This document shows positions 35,142 through 46,521 of a DNA stretch of 64,000 bases, in pieces. Position 1 is the stretch's first letter. Every line of letters starts with the position of its first letter. This DNA is from Wyeomyia smithii. Its lineage: Eukaryota; Arthropoda; Insecta; Diptera; Culicidae. The notes under the pieces are model-generated. The model ran no database searches. It saw nothing but the letters and a program-made list of their open reading frames with translations, and was not told the origin of the DNA. The stretch spans positions 13,825,286-13,889,285 of the forward strand of contig NC_073695.1 of assembly GCF_029784165.1 (NCBI RefSeq), read 5' to 3'. The position numbers and the translations under genes were made by a program.

Positions 35142-35522
35142 CTAGGCTTCCCAGTTGGATGTGACTGTTGAACAAGCGTCAAGCGTCGTTCCCCACATTG
35201 CATACAATAACGTTGTTAGAAGTAAGGTATTCATGCCCCAGATTGTGTGGTGTGCGTCGGCATCACAGCCGACGATGAGTGGCTTGTTGATGCTTCGGCA
35301 GTACTGCACAAGCGGTGTGACTTCGGATGGCAGTATATCGTCCACGTCCCCCGGGAAGTAAACGGAGGCAACGACCATCACTTGTGTGCCGTTAGTCGTT
35401 AGCACTTCTACGGCAATGGCAACCAAACCCCGTTTGATCAACTTTGTAATGGGAACATATTTAATATTTCTGTTCAACAGAATTGCAGTCCTACGATTTG
35501 ACTGTTGGCTGCAATAGATCAA
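35142..35522 (-). pseudogene. LOA endonuclease (APE-type) fragment
   Basis: It contains NRRTAILLNRNIKYVPI, VASVYFPGDVDDILPSE and LIVGCDADAHHTIWG. The last is the conserved endonuclease block (usually CDANAHH.xWG). The frame degrades after the WG block. The product nicks target DNA in active relatives. The Asn of the catalytic DAN has become Asp (DAD), which probably also inactivates it. Confidence 0.8.
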
Positions 35523-35651
35523 CTTACCAAAGATCCCGGTGTCGTGGAGGCATTATTCCTAGATCAGCATTACGGATAGCTGATCCTTGATTAAAAAAAC
35601 TAGAAGCGCCCTTTCCGTGACGGAGATTCACCTGAACCCAGCGTATACTGC

Positions 35652-36284
35652 TCACGTTGGGGACAACGCGTCCTTCGTTGGATCTAGTTGAGTTCCAATT
35701 GGTGGACGGTTGCCATCAGGTTGGGGTGTCTGCGTACCCTCAGCAACAGGCTCCCGTGGCAGGTAAGCGGAACCTTCTTCGTTATCGCGGGAGTGCATCG
35801 TGCAGGTGGTAGCGGTGCACTCCCTGAGGAAGTCTCCGAACGTATCTTTCCTGTCTTTGCACCAGAGCCTTTCGCGCCTGTGTAACCCTTTGCCAACATG
35901 CCATATGCGTTCTCTGTTGTACTTGTAGTTCAGCAGGAAGCTCTGTGCCGCTATTAGGTTAACAGACTTTTGGCCCAGCTCCACCATCATCAGTTTTTCA
36001 GTTTTTTCAATAACATTACGATGACATACTCGCCATGCACATGTGGAGAAACCGTTGTTATGGTTTTGGAGTAGACGGAGAATTTTCTCATTTGAGGTGT
36101 CCACACTGTCATGTGCCCTATTATTCTTTGAGCCGTTGGCAGGTCCTTCGTGTGCAAGACACGAAAGTGGGCTCCATCCCATAGTTTGATAGACGCCAGG
36201 TATTCCACAGGCTCCGTTAGCGGGTGGGAATTTGTTAAACCCCCCACGGGTCGCATAACACCTTTCATTAGGAGTTTTGACCAT
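35652..36284 (-). pseudogene. LOA ORF1-like region
   Basis: Two overlapping frames are needed. One has KLWDGAHFRVLHTKDLPTAQ and RIIGHMTVWTPQ (36268-35990), then RVCHRNVIEKTEK continues in the other (36284-35652). The second frame ends with a basic, Pro-rich tail and a single CTATTCTMH-like Cys/His cluster. The arrangement resembles ORF1 of LOA elements. A frameshift separates the halves. Confidence 0.6.
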
Positions 36285-36359
36285 TGGATTTTACGTAACA
36301 GCCATGGTTAAGAGCTATTACATCCATCCTCCTTTCCAGGGGCTCTGGATCCTCTGCTT

Positions 36360-37500
36360 CAGTTCTCAATAATTTAGGTCTGTTCGTGAAGGCCAAACTA
36401 AATTAAAGAGTACCGTAACAGGCGGAGTTAATCGGTTGGACATTCTCCTGTCGAGCGCTGATCCAACGGCCTGTTTTGTATTCGCGGCGATTCGCTTGAT
36501 GCTACTCTGCAAAGGTTTTGGGAGATCGAGGCCATACCAACGCAATGCGTCCATTCCGCTGTAGAACGGACCTGTGAAGAGCTGTTTAACGAAACTATGA
36601 CCTGAGACATTGCTGGGCGGTACATAGTGCGATGACCCAAAACCGACGATCCGGAAATTTTTTGGGACACTCCCGAGATATTGCCGAACGGCGATTTTTT
36701 AGTTTAGAACGTTGTCTGGAATGGAGTCTAGCCTCAAATATGCATACTATACAATTCATGGCAGAGTACGAACATCTAGGGCATAAGCGTCTTGAAGAAC
36801 CTGTAGATGATAACAAGCAGCCCCATCACCCTGTGTTCAAATCCTTCAGCACAACAACTGAGACAAGAGTTGTTTTTTGATGCGTCGTGCAAGACGGCAT
36901 CGGGTTATTTCCTGAATGATTTATTGATTGCCGGACCATTCGTACAACAAGATTTTGCGCAACGCTGCATGGGTTGTTTTGAGTACTAAACATTCATTAG
37001 CCGAATTTATTGCAATCCATTACCCGCCGCAATTGGTGCTTTTCAGCATGCGACTTGGTTCGACGAATCTTTCACCAATGCAATGTTACGTTTGCTTCCG
37101 GAAGAAATCCCAAATGATTTAGCAAACTGTCGCCAATTTGCCAACAGCGGTGTAGATTATTGCAGTCCGTTTTTTGTGATATCTGGAATACCAAAACGAG
37201 GACCGATGAAGGTATATGTAGCGATTTTCATTTGTTTCTTTTAGCACGCGGTTCATATTGAAATAGTAAGTCACCCTACCACTGGTGCATTTTTATTTGC
37301 GATGCGTCGGAAGATTTCGGGAAAAGGACGGCCAAATTTCACCTACTCAAAGAAATCGGAAACCACTCGCTTACTCGCGAGGACCTGGTAACGTTACTCG
37401 GTCAAGTCCAGATGAGCAGCACAATACTAGTTCGAGGCGTATTTTGCCTGTGATCGAATTATTATATTTTCAATACTGTACCTCGACCTCGCATGATTCA
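36360..37500 (+). pseudogene. Relic of a second BEL/Pao element (RT, then integrase)
   Basis: The RT part is at about 36630-36950: AERRFFSLERCLEW, FMAEYEHLGHKR, STTTETRVVFDASCKTASGY and PFVQQDF, in several frames. The integrase part is at about 37130-37330: FANSGVDYCSPFFVISG and HIEIVSHPTTGAFLFAMRR. The C-terminal RT and RNase H that should lie between are missing, so a large internal deletion occurred. It is unrelated in sequence to the BEL copy at 22.7-32.8 kb. Confidence 0.78.
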
Positions 37501-38079
37501 CCTGGTCTTATTAATTCTCAGCGAACAATGTGAGATCTGTTCATCCTAGGGCCTCCCCCAAACCCAAGCTGCATCCAGGACAGCCAACGAAGCTGTCTTG
37601 TGTTGCACACGACAACTAATTCATGCCCATGTTGTTTGTTCAATAAACCATGGCATCCTAGTTTAGTTAATTTTGAGACTGTCCTGTTGGTTTGACCTAC
37701 GCTGTTGACAGCCTGCTGTTCGGCTGCAGCTGTCATCGATGATACTTGACTCGCACTCCTTCGTTTCTCCTTTTTCTTAGTCCGATGCCATGATGAACAT
37801 GAAGCAAATCGTTTCATATGTTTTCTTATTGTTGATATTACTCCCCACACGGAAAAAAAGTGTTTCGCACTACGTCGCTTGCGCTTGCATCGGCCTTGCT
37901 CTCGTGAATCATAATCTTGTAACAGTTGTAAAGTTGGAGAGGCAGAAAGGATCCCAAAGTGAACTTTTGAGCGATTAGTCGTAAATTTCCCCTTAAGAAG
38001 GTGGCCTTGATTGCCCCTTCCCGTGGGTGAACGCGAACGCGTTTAGTGAATGCAGTGTGCGTAATGACGAGCATCATAG
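37501..38079. other. Non-coding spacer
   Basis: No gene recognised. It may include the 3' end of the BEL relic, but no LTR is seen. Confidence 0.35.
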
Positions 38080-38345
38080 TTTGTTTATAACGTGCTGTGA
38101 TATTTTCGAATTTTTACGTGTGAAATTGTGTGTGCACATAGAATATTTAGTGTCTAAAGTGTACTAAAGAAAGATCTTCATCAGGATAAGTAGAAGTGCA
38201 GTAATATCTGCTGCTTATTTTGAATAAATTTTGCAATTTTATTTGCTTTCCGCCACGGCTGGCTGCCGTCGGCATTGTTTTTTTCTTTTTCAATTGTTTT
38301 GCCGGTAGTGTTGTGTCGCCGTACAGCATCCACTGTGTAGGTAAA

Positions 38346-39678
38346 ATGGAATGTGCAAAGTGTAGTCAAACGGTTGTGATCAACGATGTCGTTTACTGTT
38401 GTAACTGCAAACAGAGATTTCACTCTCGCTGTGTAGGCATCGGTAATGCGGCTATTCAGTTGATCAATGCGAATGACAATCTTCTGTTCAAGTGTGATAA
38501 TTGTCTATCGGTTCAGTGTTGTGATGAGCAGAATGTATCGGTTTTGGATGTCAAAGTAATAAGAGACGAGATTAACAAAATTTCTGCCTCTTTTACAGAT
38601 TTGCAAAACAACATTGCTGCTCAGATAGACAACGCGTTCAAGATCGGGATGGAAGCAATGAGAATAAATGTAAATGGTACTCTAAAGGAAAGAGTTGCCG
38701 ATTTTAAAAAAATTAATGGATGAAAAAATGAATAATATGACTCTGTAATTTTTTGAAAATAAACGTGATAGGGATTTAGTTGCGATGAATAGTGTGATAT
38801 CTGAACCGGCTGATCTCAGCCGTAATTCAGCTAAAAAGGTTAAAAAACGAAAGTTAAATGAAGATGAAAAACAAAGTTTTAGCGATGAACCGATGACTTA
38901 TGCAAACGTTTTGAGCGGTAGTAAGAAACGTAAGGCTTGTCCGGTCATCGTGATTAAACCAAAAGAGTCCACCCAAAGTAGCGAAGCTACGCGGGAGTTT
39001 TTAAAATCAAAACTAAATCCTAAAACACACAAGATTAGTAACTTTAAAACCGGGAAAGACGGCTCTGTTATTGTTGAGTGTGCAACAAAAGAAAATGTGG
39101 AGGTGGTGAAAAATAGCATTGAAGGTAATCTGGGTGAAAGCTATACAGCTGTTGTTCCCACACCTCCGGTGCCAAGACTAAAAGTGTTGGGCATGAGCGA
39201 TCAATATTCCTCAGATGTCTTCATTGACTTTTTGAAAAGTCAAAATGAAGACATTGCAATTGGAGATGTCAAAGTCTTGCGTACGTATGAAAATCCACGT
39301 TTCACGTATAACAAGTACAACGTTGTGATAGAAGTAGATAAAAAGACTTATGACTGTTTATTATCCGCGAAAAAAGTAAATGTTGGGTGGGATCGGTGCC
39401 CTATAGTTCCAGCGATAAATGTCCTTAGATGCTTCAAATGTGGAGAATTCGGCCACAAGAGTACAGATTGCAAAAACGATGAAACGTGCTCTTTGTGTAG
39501 TGAGCATCATAGAACTTCGGAATGCACATCCACTGTATTGAAATGCGTTAATTGTTCTAAATACAATAAAGATCGTAAAATGAATCTGGACGTTAACCAT
39601 GCGGCATCTAGTTCAGAGTGCCTAGTTTATAAAAAATTGTATGATCAAAAGAAAGGCAGCCTGCATTTCAATAAATAG
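38346..39678 (+). pseudogene. CR1-group ORF1 with PHD-like finger and zinc knuckle
   Basis: It starts MECAKCSQTVVINDVVYCCN. The N-terminal finger C-x2-C, C-x2-C, H-x2-C, KCDNC (residues about 3-58) is PHD-like. A shift in the A-run at about 38704 and a TAA near 38747 break the frame. It continues with a Lys-rich linker (KKVKKRKLNEDEKQ), an RRM-like region (PRLKVLGM) and knuckles CFKCGEFGHKSTDC, CSLCSEHHRTSEC and CVNCSK (about 39430-39560). ORF1 proteins of this group bind element RNA. Both finger types on one protein are known for some CR1-like elements. Confidence 0.8.
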
Positions 39679-39689
39679 CAATCAGGTTC

Positions 39690-42462
39690 CAGGAATGTGT
39701 GTAGCTTAGATATTATATATTTGAATATTGCTGGTCTCTCTACAAACTACGTAGCTTTACGTCATATTGTAGAGTTGAATAGTCCATTTTTAGTTTTTTT
39801 TGTCAGAAACACACATAGTAGATATCGATGCATTTGATCAATATTCTATTCCGAGATACAATATTGCTGCCTGTTTGTCACATTCTAGACATACTGGAGG
39901 GGTTGCTATTTATGTCAAAGAATCAGTACAATTCAATGTTTCTTTCAATGAAGCAATTGAAGGAAATTGGTTTTTGGGCATAACAGTGGACCGAGGCATG
40001 AAGGTTGGTAACTATGGTGTAGTTTATCATTCCCCTAGTTCTAGTGATCAGCGATTTTTGCAAATACTAGAAAACTGGTTTGAGTTATTTGTGGATAGCC
40101 GCAAATTTAACGTGATTGCTGGTGACTTTAACATAAACTGGCGTGATAGCTTTAATTCGAGCCATTTGAAGAGATTAATAGAGTTTTGCAATATAAAACA
40201 AGTTGTTACTGAATATACGCGTATTTCTAGACACAGTAAAACTTTAATTAATCATGTTTATACAAACTTTGATTCTGTTCGCGCTGCAGTAAATTCTGAA
40301 TTGAAAATAACCGATCATGAGACTCTTGTTATTACTGTAAATCAGAGTATAAACAGTGATGATAATTTAGTTAAACTAAAGTGTTGGAAAAATTACTCGA
40401 AACGAAAGGTTTCGGATCTTGTCGCGTGAAACGTGGATTTCCCATTATCGGGGTGCCTTGATCATAAAACTGATGTTCTCAATAACGTCTTAAAAACGTG
40501 TACTAATCAGTTAGTGGAACAAAAGTTTGTTGTTGTGAAGAACTCCAACAAGTGGTACACTTTGGATCTTTTACGTCTTAAACGTAAGAGAGATGGATGG
40601 TATAAAAAGTTTTGTAGAACAAACAGTAATGATCACTGGCGTAACTATACGATGGCGCGTAATATATATTCTCAAACTCTGATCAAAACACGGAGCGAAT
40701 ATATACAGAGGAAAATTGAACATCATAAAAATAACAGCAAAGAGTTATGGAAAATATTAAAGTCATTGTTGAAACCTGGCGTTTGCAAATCGCGGTCCAT
40801 AACCTTAAATGGCACAGAAGAACGATCAGAACAAGCAATCGCTTCTAAGTTCAATACTTATTTTATCGATAGTGTTTCAGATATCAACCGATCTATTGAA
40901 TTGGTGGATGAACCTGATGAAATGAAACAGCCAATTAATGTTAACTGTACTTTGACCGGTTTTCACCCTATTTCATACATTTCAATGCAAAAAAACGGCT
41001 GGAATCGATAACGTTAATGCAAAAGTAATTCAAGATTGCTTTCATGTCATCGGACACGACCTCCTTGGCCTAATCAATGAATCGTTACAAACTGGGCACG
41101 TGCCACGAGTTTGAAAGGAATCTTTGGTGGTTCCTATTCAAAAGGTTGCTGTTACGAGTAAAGCCGAAGAGTTTCGCCCCATCAACATGTTGCACACATT
41201 AGAAAAAATTTTAGAACTTGTTATCAAAGGCCAACTTTTAAATTATCTTAATATGAACAGTTTGTTAATACCAGAACAATCAGGCTATCGAGAAGGTCAT
41301 TCTTGTAAAACTGCGTTGAATTTGGTGTTAGCAAAATGGAAAGAAAATATTGAGCGTAAAGAAACTATTGTTGCAGTGTTCTTGGATTTTAAACGCGCTT
41401 TCGAAACCATTTCTAGGCCCTTATTGTTACGAACAATAAAGCGCTTTGGTATTACAGGTACTGCATACAAGTGGTTTGAGAGCTACTTGTGTGACAGAAC
41501 TCAACGGACTATTTTCAATGAATTCACATCTTCTCCCATGGGAAACATTCTTGGAGTACCTCAAGGAAGTGTATTAGGGCCCATTTTATTCATAATGTAC
41601 ATTAATGACATGAGACAAGTTTTACGTTTCTGTGATATTAACCTTTTTGCTGATGATACTGTACTGTTCATTGCAGCTAAAGATCTCGATTTTGCTATTA
41701 TTCGCTTGAGTTAGGACTTGTGTTCGCTGAGTAGATGGTTGAAATTCAAACAACTAAAACTGAATATAAGTAAAACTAAATTTATGGTTATTTCGCGCAA
41801 CCGTGTTACTGAAAATGTCTCTGTGGAAATTGACAGCGAGACACTTGAACGCGTACGTGAGATGAAATACCTTGGCGTGACTATTGATGACAAACTTCAA
41901 TATTCATATTGACAATGTCATCAAGAAAATTGCCAAAAAATATGGAATTCTCTGTCGTTTGAATAAAGAGTTGAGTACTTTTAGCAAGATTCATCTCTAT
42001 AAATCAATCATCTCTCCCCACTTGGACTTTTGCTCTTCCATTTTATTTTTGGCAAATGAAACTCAAATATCGAGGTTACAGCGTTTGCAGAATAAAGTTA
42101 TGCGGTTAATTTTGAGATGTAGTAGATTCACTTCCTCGGCCTTGATGTTGGATGCCTTGCAATGGTTATCTGTGAAGCAGCGAATTGTGTTCATGACGAT
42201 GGTGTTCACTTTTAAAATAGTTAACGGATTGCTGCCTCGATATTTGTGTGATCGAATTGTGAGAGGAAGTGATATTCATAGATACAATACTAGAAACGCG
42301 ACAGAAATTCGAACACCAAATTTTATTTTTGGAGCTTCGCAGAATTCATTATTTTTTAAAGGAATTAAAGTGTTCAATTCGATGCCTACACAGGTCAAAC
42401 GTGCAGCAACGCTACTTGAGTTCAAGAGACAATGTATTTCACACGTCAAAGCTGTTTTTTAG
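39690..42462 (+). pseudogene. CR1-group ORF2: endonuclease and reverse transcriptase
   Basis: The endonuclease has YLNIAGLSTNY (start), SETHIVDID after a shift in the T-run at about 39797, GDFNINW and ITDHETLVI. The RT has KTAGIDNVNAKVIQDC, EEFRPINMLHTLEKILE, VAVFLDFKRAFETI (motif A), GVPQGSVLGPILF (motif B) and the catalytic FADDTVLF (motif C, about 41650). A V-stop-K at about 41115, a TAG at about 41713 and a shift at about 41893 are further lesions. In active relatives this protein nicks DNA and primes reverse transcription. Confidence 0.88.
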
Positions 42463-42752
42463 ACAGCTAAACAGAAAAGTTTTACAATTCACGCACTAAA
42501 TTGACGAATTTTTCATAACGGATGATTTTATGTGGACTTTTGCTGTAATAGCTTTTTAGTATTTATTTAAGCATTGTAAAAACTATTATGTTCGTCCCGA
42601 TGATAATGATGCATTTTGTATTTAATGTAGTAGTAAAAAAAAAAATGAGAAGTCTACAAAGGTTTGAGAATCGCGCGCGTTACACAGATATAATTGACTA
42701 CCTTTCTTAAATTAATATATGACATTTTGAAAAATAAAGGTTTTTTTTTTAT

Positions 42753-43272
42753 TTACATACATACAGATGTATTATGCTGATGTAAGTTATGAAAATTGAG
42801 TTTTTGTGACACAATAAACTTTTAAGGAGTTCTGGACATACGTCGGATTACTCGGAAAAATTATGACACTTTTGATTGTCTTTGGACGTTGAAATTCCTA
42901 GCTGTTCTAGTACTTTTTCGGGTTGGAAATTTTCTAGACTTCCCTAGGTGGGGACATCCTCATGAGTATCATGTTAAGTTCACGGTTTACCTGTGCTTTG
43001 CTTGCTGAGTTCGGCGGGAATGGCCTTGTTGGGACTGTAGCAATTTAGCTGTGGGCTAGATTGGGTGTTGGCTTAATTCAGATGTGAATAATGTTCAATT
43101 GATTGAAAGAAGTAAAATAATTAGAACTTGGTAATCTTGGTCGTAGAACGGCTTAGAAATTTGTGTTTAAATTTTTTTTTATTCAGTAATACTAAACGGA
43201 AGTATTGTAGCATTGGAATATTATGGAGGATTTTATATCTGTATTGACAAAACCAGTCCGTTTTTTGAAGTA
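42753..43272. other. Non-coding spacer
   Basis: No gene is seen. Confidence 0.4.
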
Positions 43273-43614
43273 GAATACTTCTCTCAGGAAGTTCGGCTAC
43301 ATAGGGATGTGAAATGAAAATCTAAAACCGAAAAAAGTGAAAAATATGTCCAATTTCAAATGCTAATAAATCGGTTAGTATTCGATGGATTTCCTTCGTT
43401 CTTGCAGCAATAGATTGGAAAATCTTCTAAGATTCTTCCCAAAATAAGATAATTGTAATTTTATTATTCACAGTATTGTACCATTGGAAATTGTCAAGCC
43501 TTGTCAAAACGAAAAATTCGACCTCTGATTGGTCGTTATATGCTTGCTTCCCAAGCACGGTCGACGGGATCATATACCTTGCAATTGAAAACATGCTATT
43601 TGGCCTATATAAGA
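43273..43614 (+). repeat. Direct repeat unit A, copy 1
   Basis: About 340 bp beginning GAATACTTCTCTCAGGAAGT and ending in a TATATAAGAGCC box. It is matched at 45457-45794 with about 85-90% identity by eye. Shared landmarks are CAATAAATCGGTTAGT-like, TTCCTTCGTTCTTGCAGCAA and AAATTCGACCTCTG. Confidence 0.75.
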
Positions 43615-43680
43615 GCCTGTTTCAGCCGGAGCCGCTCATAATAGTTCTAGACAGCGACAACAGCAGTCGTCCTTCCTTAG
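43605..43680 (+). promoter_or_regulatory. TATA-containing promoter-like block, copy 1
   Basis: CTATATAAGAGCCTGTTTCA is followed by AGCCGCTCATAATAGTTCT and ACAGCGACAACAGCAGTC. A closely matching block occurs at 44294-44373. A TATA box followed about 10 nt later by a TTCAG/TTTAG-type initiator suggests a core promoter. No confident transcript or product is identified downstream. Confidence 0.45.
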
Positions 43681-44293
43681 CAGCAGCACTAGCCCTGTGG
43701 TTGGTCACCACGTCTCAGGAGCAGCGCGGTTTTCCTCAGCGTGTGTCGCCAGACAGCCATTATTCCCCCCGTGTTGGGGCAGCATGAAGATTGCCATCAG
43801 GAAATCCAATTTTGGAAATCAAAATGCCTTTTTGAAGGCAAATAAACAAGTCATTGAATGTTAATAATTTTTGTCAACGCAAGCAAGTATTCGAAATCGC
43901 TTGATGTTACAAACCGCAATAAAATACGGGTTAAAACCGTTGCGTGTGTGAGAGCACCATCGGTGTTTATTCGCTGGATGCACTATCTACTGTCTACTGA
44001 ACGCAATAATCTGCTTACATGCGACACGGGGACGGGAACATTTTCTTCAACGAAGCTGCGCAACACGACACAAAACATGTTATTTTGTTGCTTCAATGAG
44101 AGTGCTATCGGTCCGGCTCGACAAGAAATCATTTTTGTGCATCCGTGCTACGAAACTGAGGAAAAACTTTAGAAACTGAAAAAAGAGGTGGAGCTTATCA
44201 AATGATCGCTCTAAACCAGAATGAATTCACACATATTTTTCAAGTTATATCATTCCACCACGTACGTAAAATAATTCATTCCTATTTTCATCC
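43681..44293 (+). other. Region between two TATA blocks, unidentified
   Basis: Holds AATAAA-type signals near 43840 and two plus-strand ORFs of about 104 codons (43476-43787 and 43858-44172) with no recognisable domain. A short noncoding transcript from the upstream TATA block is possible. Confidence 0.3.
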
Positions 44294-44373
44294 CTATATA
44301 AGAGCCTGTTTTAGTCGAAGCCGCTCATAGTAGTTCTGAACAGCGACGACAGCAGTCCTCCCTTAGCAGCAGC
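44294..44373 (+). promoter_or_regulatory. TATA-containing promoter-like block, copy 2
   Basis: CTATATAAGAGCCTGTTTTA, then AGCCGCTCATAGTAGTTCTG and ACAGCGACGACAGCAGTC. It is about 90% identical to the block at 43605. It is followed directly by the triplicated motif region. Confidence 0.45.
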
Positions 44374-44407
44374 GGGAGCGAGCAGTGGGTACCATCGATA
44401 GCGGATA

Positions 44408-44599
44408 GCGGCCACAACTGTGGCATGGCTGCGAATAAGCGTAGCAGTTTCAGCGGATCTCACCATCGATAGCAGCAGGGCCAGCAGATGCAGGTACAGC
44501 GGATACCAATGGCGGCCACAACTGTGGCATGGCTACGGATAGCGTTGCAGTTGCTCAGCAGTTGGGCCAGCGTATAGCGGCCACAACTGTGGCATGGCT
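44408..44599 (+). repeat. Three copies of a 23-bp palindrome-bearing motif
   Basis: GCGGCCACAACTGTGG followed by CATGGCT occurs at 44408-44430, 44512-44534 and 44577-44599, all in the same orientation and identical. The core CCACAACTGTGG is a palindrome with a CAACTG/CAGTTG E-box-like centre. Spacers are related to each other (CAGCAG-rich), so the unit was duplicated. Function unknown. Confidence 0.7.
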
Positions 44600-44760
44600 A
44601 TGCATAGCGTAGCTGTTGCAGCGGGTATATCAGCATCGATAGTAGCAGGGTCAGCTGATGCAACGACACTCCCTTCACTAAAATGCTGTTTCAGTGTGGT
44701 AGCGGGAAGCATCAGCAGTAGGCTTGCATGAAGTGAATACATCAGCCAGCAACTTCCTCT

Positions 44761-44912
44761 AAGGCCTCTGCCATAGTAGACGCGAAAAGCGGCGCGAACC
44801 ATTTCGCTCGGCCGTAGGTTGATGTACAGCTCTACTGATGACTGTACATTATAACCTACAGCTGAGCGAATCGGTTCGCGTCGCTTTTCGCGTCTATTAT
44901 GGCAGAGGCCTA
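44761..44912. repeat. Near-perfect hairpin of about 150 bp
   Basis: The left arm starts AGGCCTCTGCCATAGTAGAC and the right arm ends with the complement (GTCTATTATGGCAGAGGCCT). Arms of about 68 bp are separated by a loop of about 14 bp. It is flanked by A/T, with no clear target duplication. It could be a small MITE, or fold as RNA if transcribed. Confidence 0.75.
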
Positions 44913-45456
44913 ATGGAAAAGTTGCATCAGTTTGTTCAGAAGAATATTATTGTCGGTAATATTACAGAGATGCGATTGCGTAAATCCGATTTTGAATTGA
45001 ACAATTGTTCTTTTGAGAACAAATAACACACCTATTTGAAGAGTTAATAGTTTTTGGTACCAATAGCAGTATAGTGACAGCCTCAGCGGTAGTACAGATG
45101 CAGCCGGTACTTCCCTGAGGCCGATGTAAAGGTAAATGGGAGCAGCACGGCGAAACAGTTCGGGTTATGCTTAGACGCGCGTCATTTTTCGTTGTTGATA
45201 TTCCCCACATGAAACGACGCGCTTTCGTATGATAGCGGTGGTATTAGCGGTAGATGCATTTGCCAACACTTCCTCCAGTAAAGCCGTGTCTAGTTGTCAA
45301 TGTGAAAACACCTTTCTCATTGTGTTGACCGTGTGCCTTAGTCCTCACTATCAAGGTAACACAGAGATGTAAGATAAACACTACATCCTATGATAAATTG
45401 AACAATTGTTCTTATAAGGACAACAAATGAATTAATGAAGATTTAATTTTGAATTA
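44913..45456. other. Non-coding DNA
   Basis: No gene is seen. It shares CAACAATTGTTC-type wording with 45390-45420 but no longer structure. Confidence 0.35.
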
Positions 45457-45794
45457 GAATACTTCTCTCAGGAAGTTCGGCTACATAGGGATGTAAAATG
45501 AAAATCTAAAACTGAAAAAAGTGAGAAAAATTTCAAATGCCAATAAATCGGTTAGTTTTCGATGGATTTCCTTCGTTCTTGCAGCAATCGATTACAAAAT
45601 CTTCTAAGATTCCTACCAAATGCATGAAATTGCAATTTTATCATTCGAACTATTGTATTATTGAAAACTCTTAAGCCTTGTCAAAACACAAAATTCGACC
45701 TCTGGTTAGTCGTTATACCGCGCTTTCCCAAGCACGATCGGCAGAGTTATGGACCTGGTAAATTGGGAATGCATCATTTGGCCTTATAAGAGCT
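45457..45794 (+). repeat. Direct repeat unit A, copy 2
   Basis: Partner of 43273-43614. Its TATA box has decayed to CCTTATAAGAGC near 45782, and the downstream promoter-like block is missing. Confidence 0.75.
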
Positions 45795-45973
45795 TCATCA
45801 GATAATAAACAAACATTTCATCGAATATTAAATTGAACAACTGAAATTTGAAGAACACAAATCATTATTTGAAGAGTTAGTATTTTCTCGTTTTGCGCTA
45901 TAATACAAAATTAATTATCTTCATCTACATGCATACTCTGACTATTATTACGTGTTTGCGTCGCTTAGTGTTT

Positions 45974-46115
45974 GGCTACGGTCAAGCAGAACGCAAATAA
46001 CGGCGCGATGCGATTCGGCAAGACGAAATCTGTTGAAATGTATAGCTCTACTTCGCCTTAAAAAGAGCTGTACATTTCACCACGGTAAGGCGAATCGCAT
46101 CGCATAACCGTAGCC
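45974..46115. repeat. Imperfect hairpin
   Basis: GGCTACGGT at the left and ACCGTAGCC at the right. Inner arms carry GCGATGCGATTCG / CGAATCGCATCGC and GAAATGTATAGCTC / GAGCTGTACATTTC. One arm contains about 20 extra nt. Similar in size to the hairpin at 44761, but unrelated in sequence. Confidence 0.65.
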
Positions 46116-46480
46116 TTTGTTCCGTTCCCGTTTAATGTTGTCGTATAAAATGTGCATATTACAATTCGGCAGCACTTCAACTCCTCATTTGCACAAAATT
46201 TAAAAATATCCAATGAACTTCATTCAAAATATCAGACAAAAAGAAATTACAATACTGCCAATGAACGGTCAACGTTTATTCACTAGAAAAAATGACTGAC
46301 ACGCAAGCAGCCAGGTTATCTTTCTTGTAAAAGTATTCTACTTCAACCTTGCGGTCGTGGCTTTGCATACAACCTTCTTGTGATTTTTTTTTTTTGCTTT
46401 CTGGTTTAATTGAAGTAATAACTAATTATCTAATAGATAAATCGTCTACCTCAAATCTTTGTAGGGGTAAGAGGCGGGAC

Positions 46481-46521
<41 letters not shown>

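Larger units (their letters stand above)
34269..36284 (-). mobile_element. LOA-clade non-LTR retrotransposon, truncated and decayed
   Basis: Read on the minus strand the order is ORF1-like region (36284-35652), endonuclease (35522-35142) and RT start (about 34920-34270). The RT stops after motif A near the hAT target site, so the 3' half is absent. The endonuclease and RT wording fits the LOA clade, whose mosquito members include Lian-type elements. Confidence 0.75.
38080..42752 (+). mobile_element. CR1-group non-LTR retrotransposon, nearly full length
   Basis: The order is ORF1 (38346-39678), ORF2 endonuclease and RT (39690-42462) and a 3' UTR ending GAAAAATAAAGG before a T-run. No RNase H domain is present. 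The C-terminal wording (LPRYLCDR, NTRNATEIRTPNF, KVFNSMP) is that of the CR1/L2/Crack-Daphne group. Exact ends and target duplication are not resolved. At least six frameshifts or stops inactivate it. Confidence 0.75.

Noticed and set aside
36632..36880. Independent gene from the 82-codon ORF
   Set aside because: Its wording (EYEHLGHKR, TTTETRVVF) is BEL/Pao RT, so it was assigned to the BEL relic.
44533..44802. 89-codon minus-strand ORF rich in Ala
   Set aside because: It overlaps the triplicated motif and the hairpin and is a by-product of the repeats.
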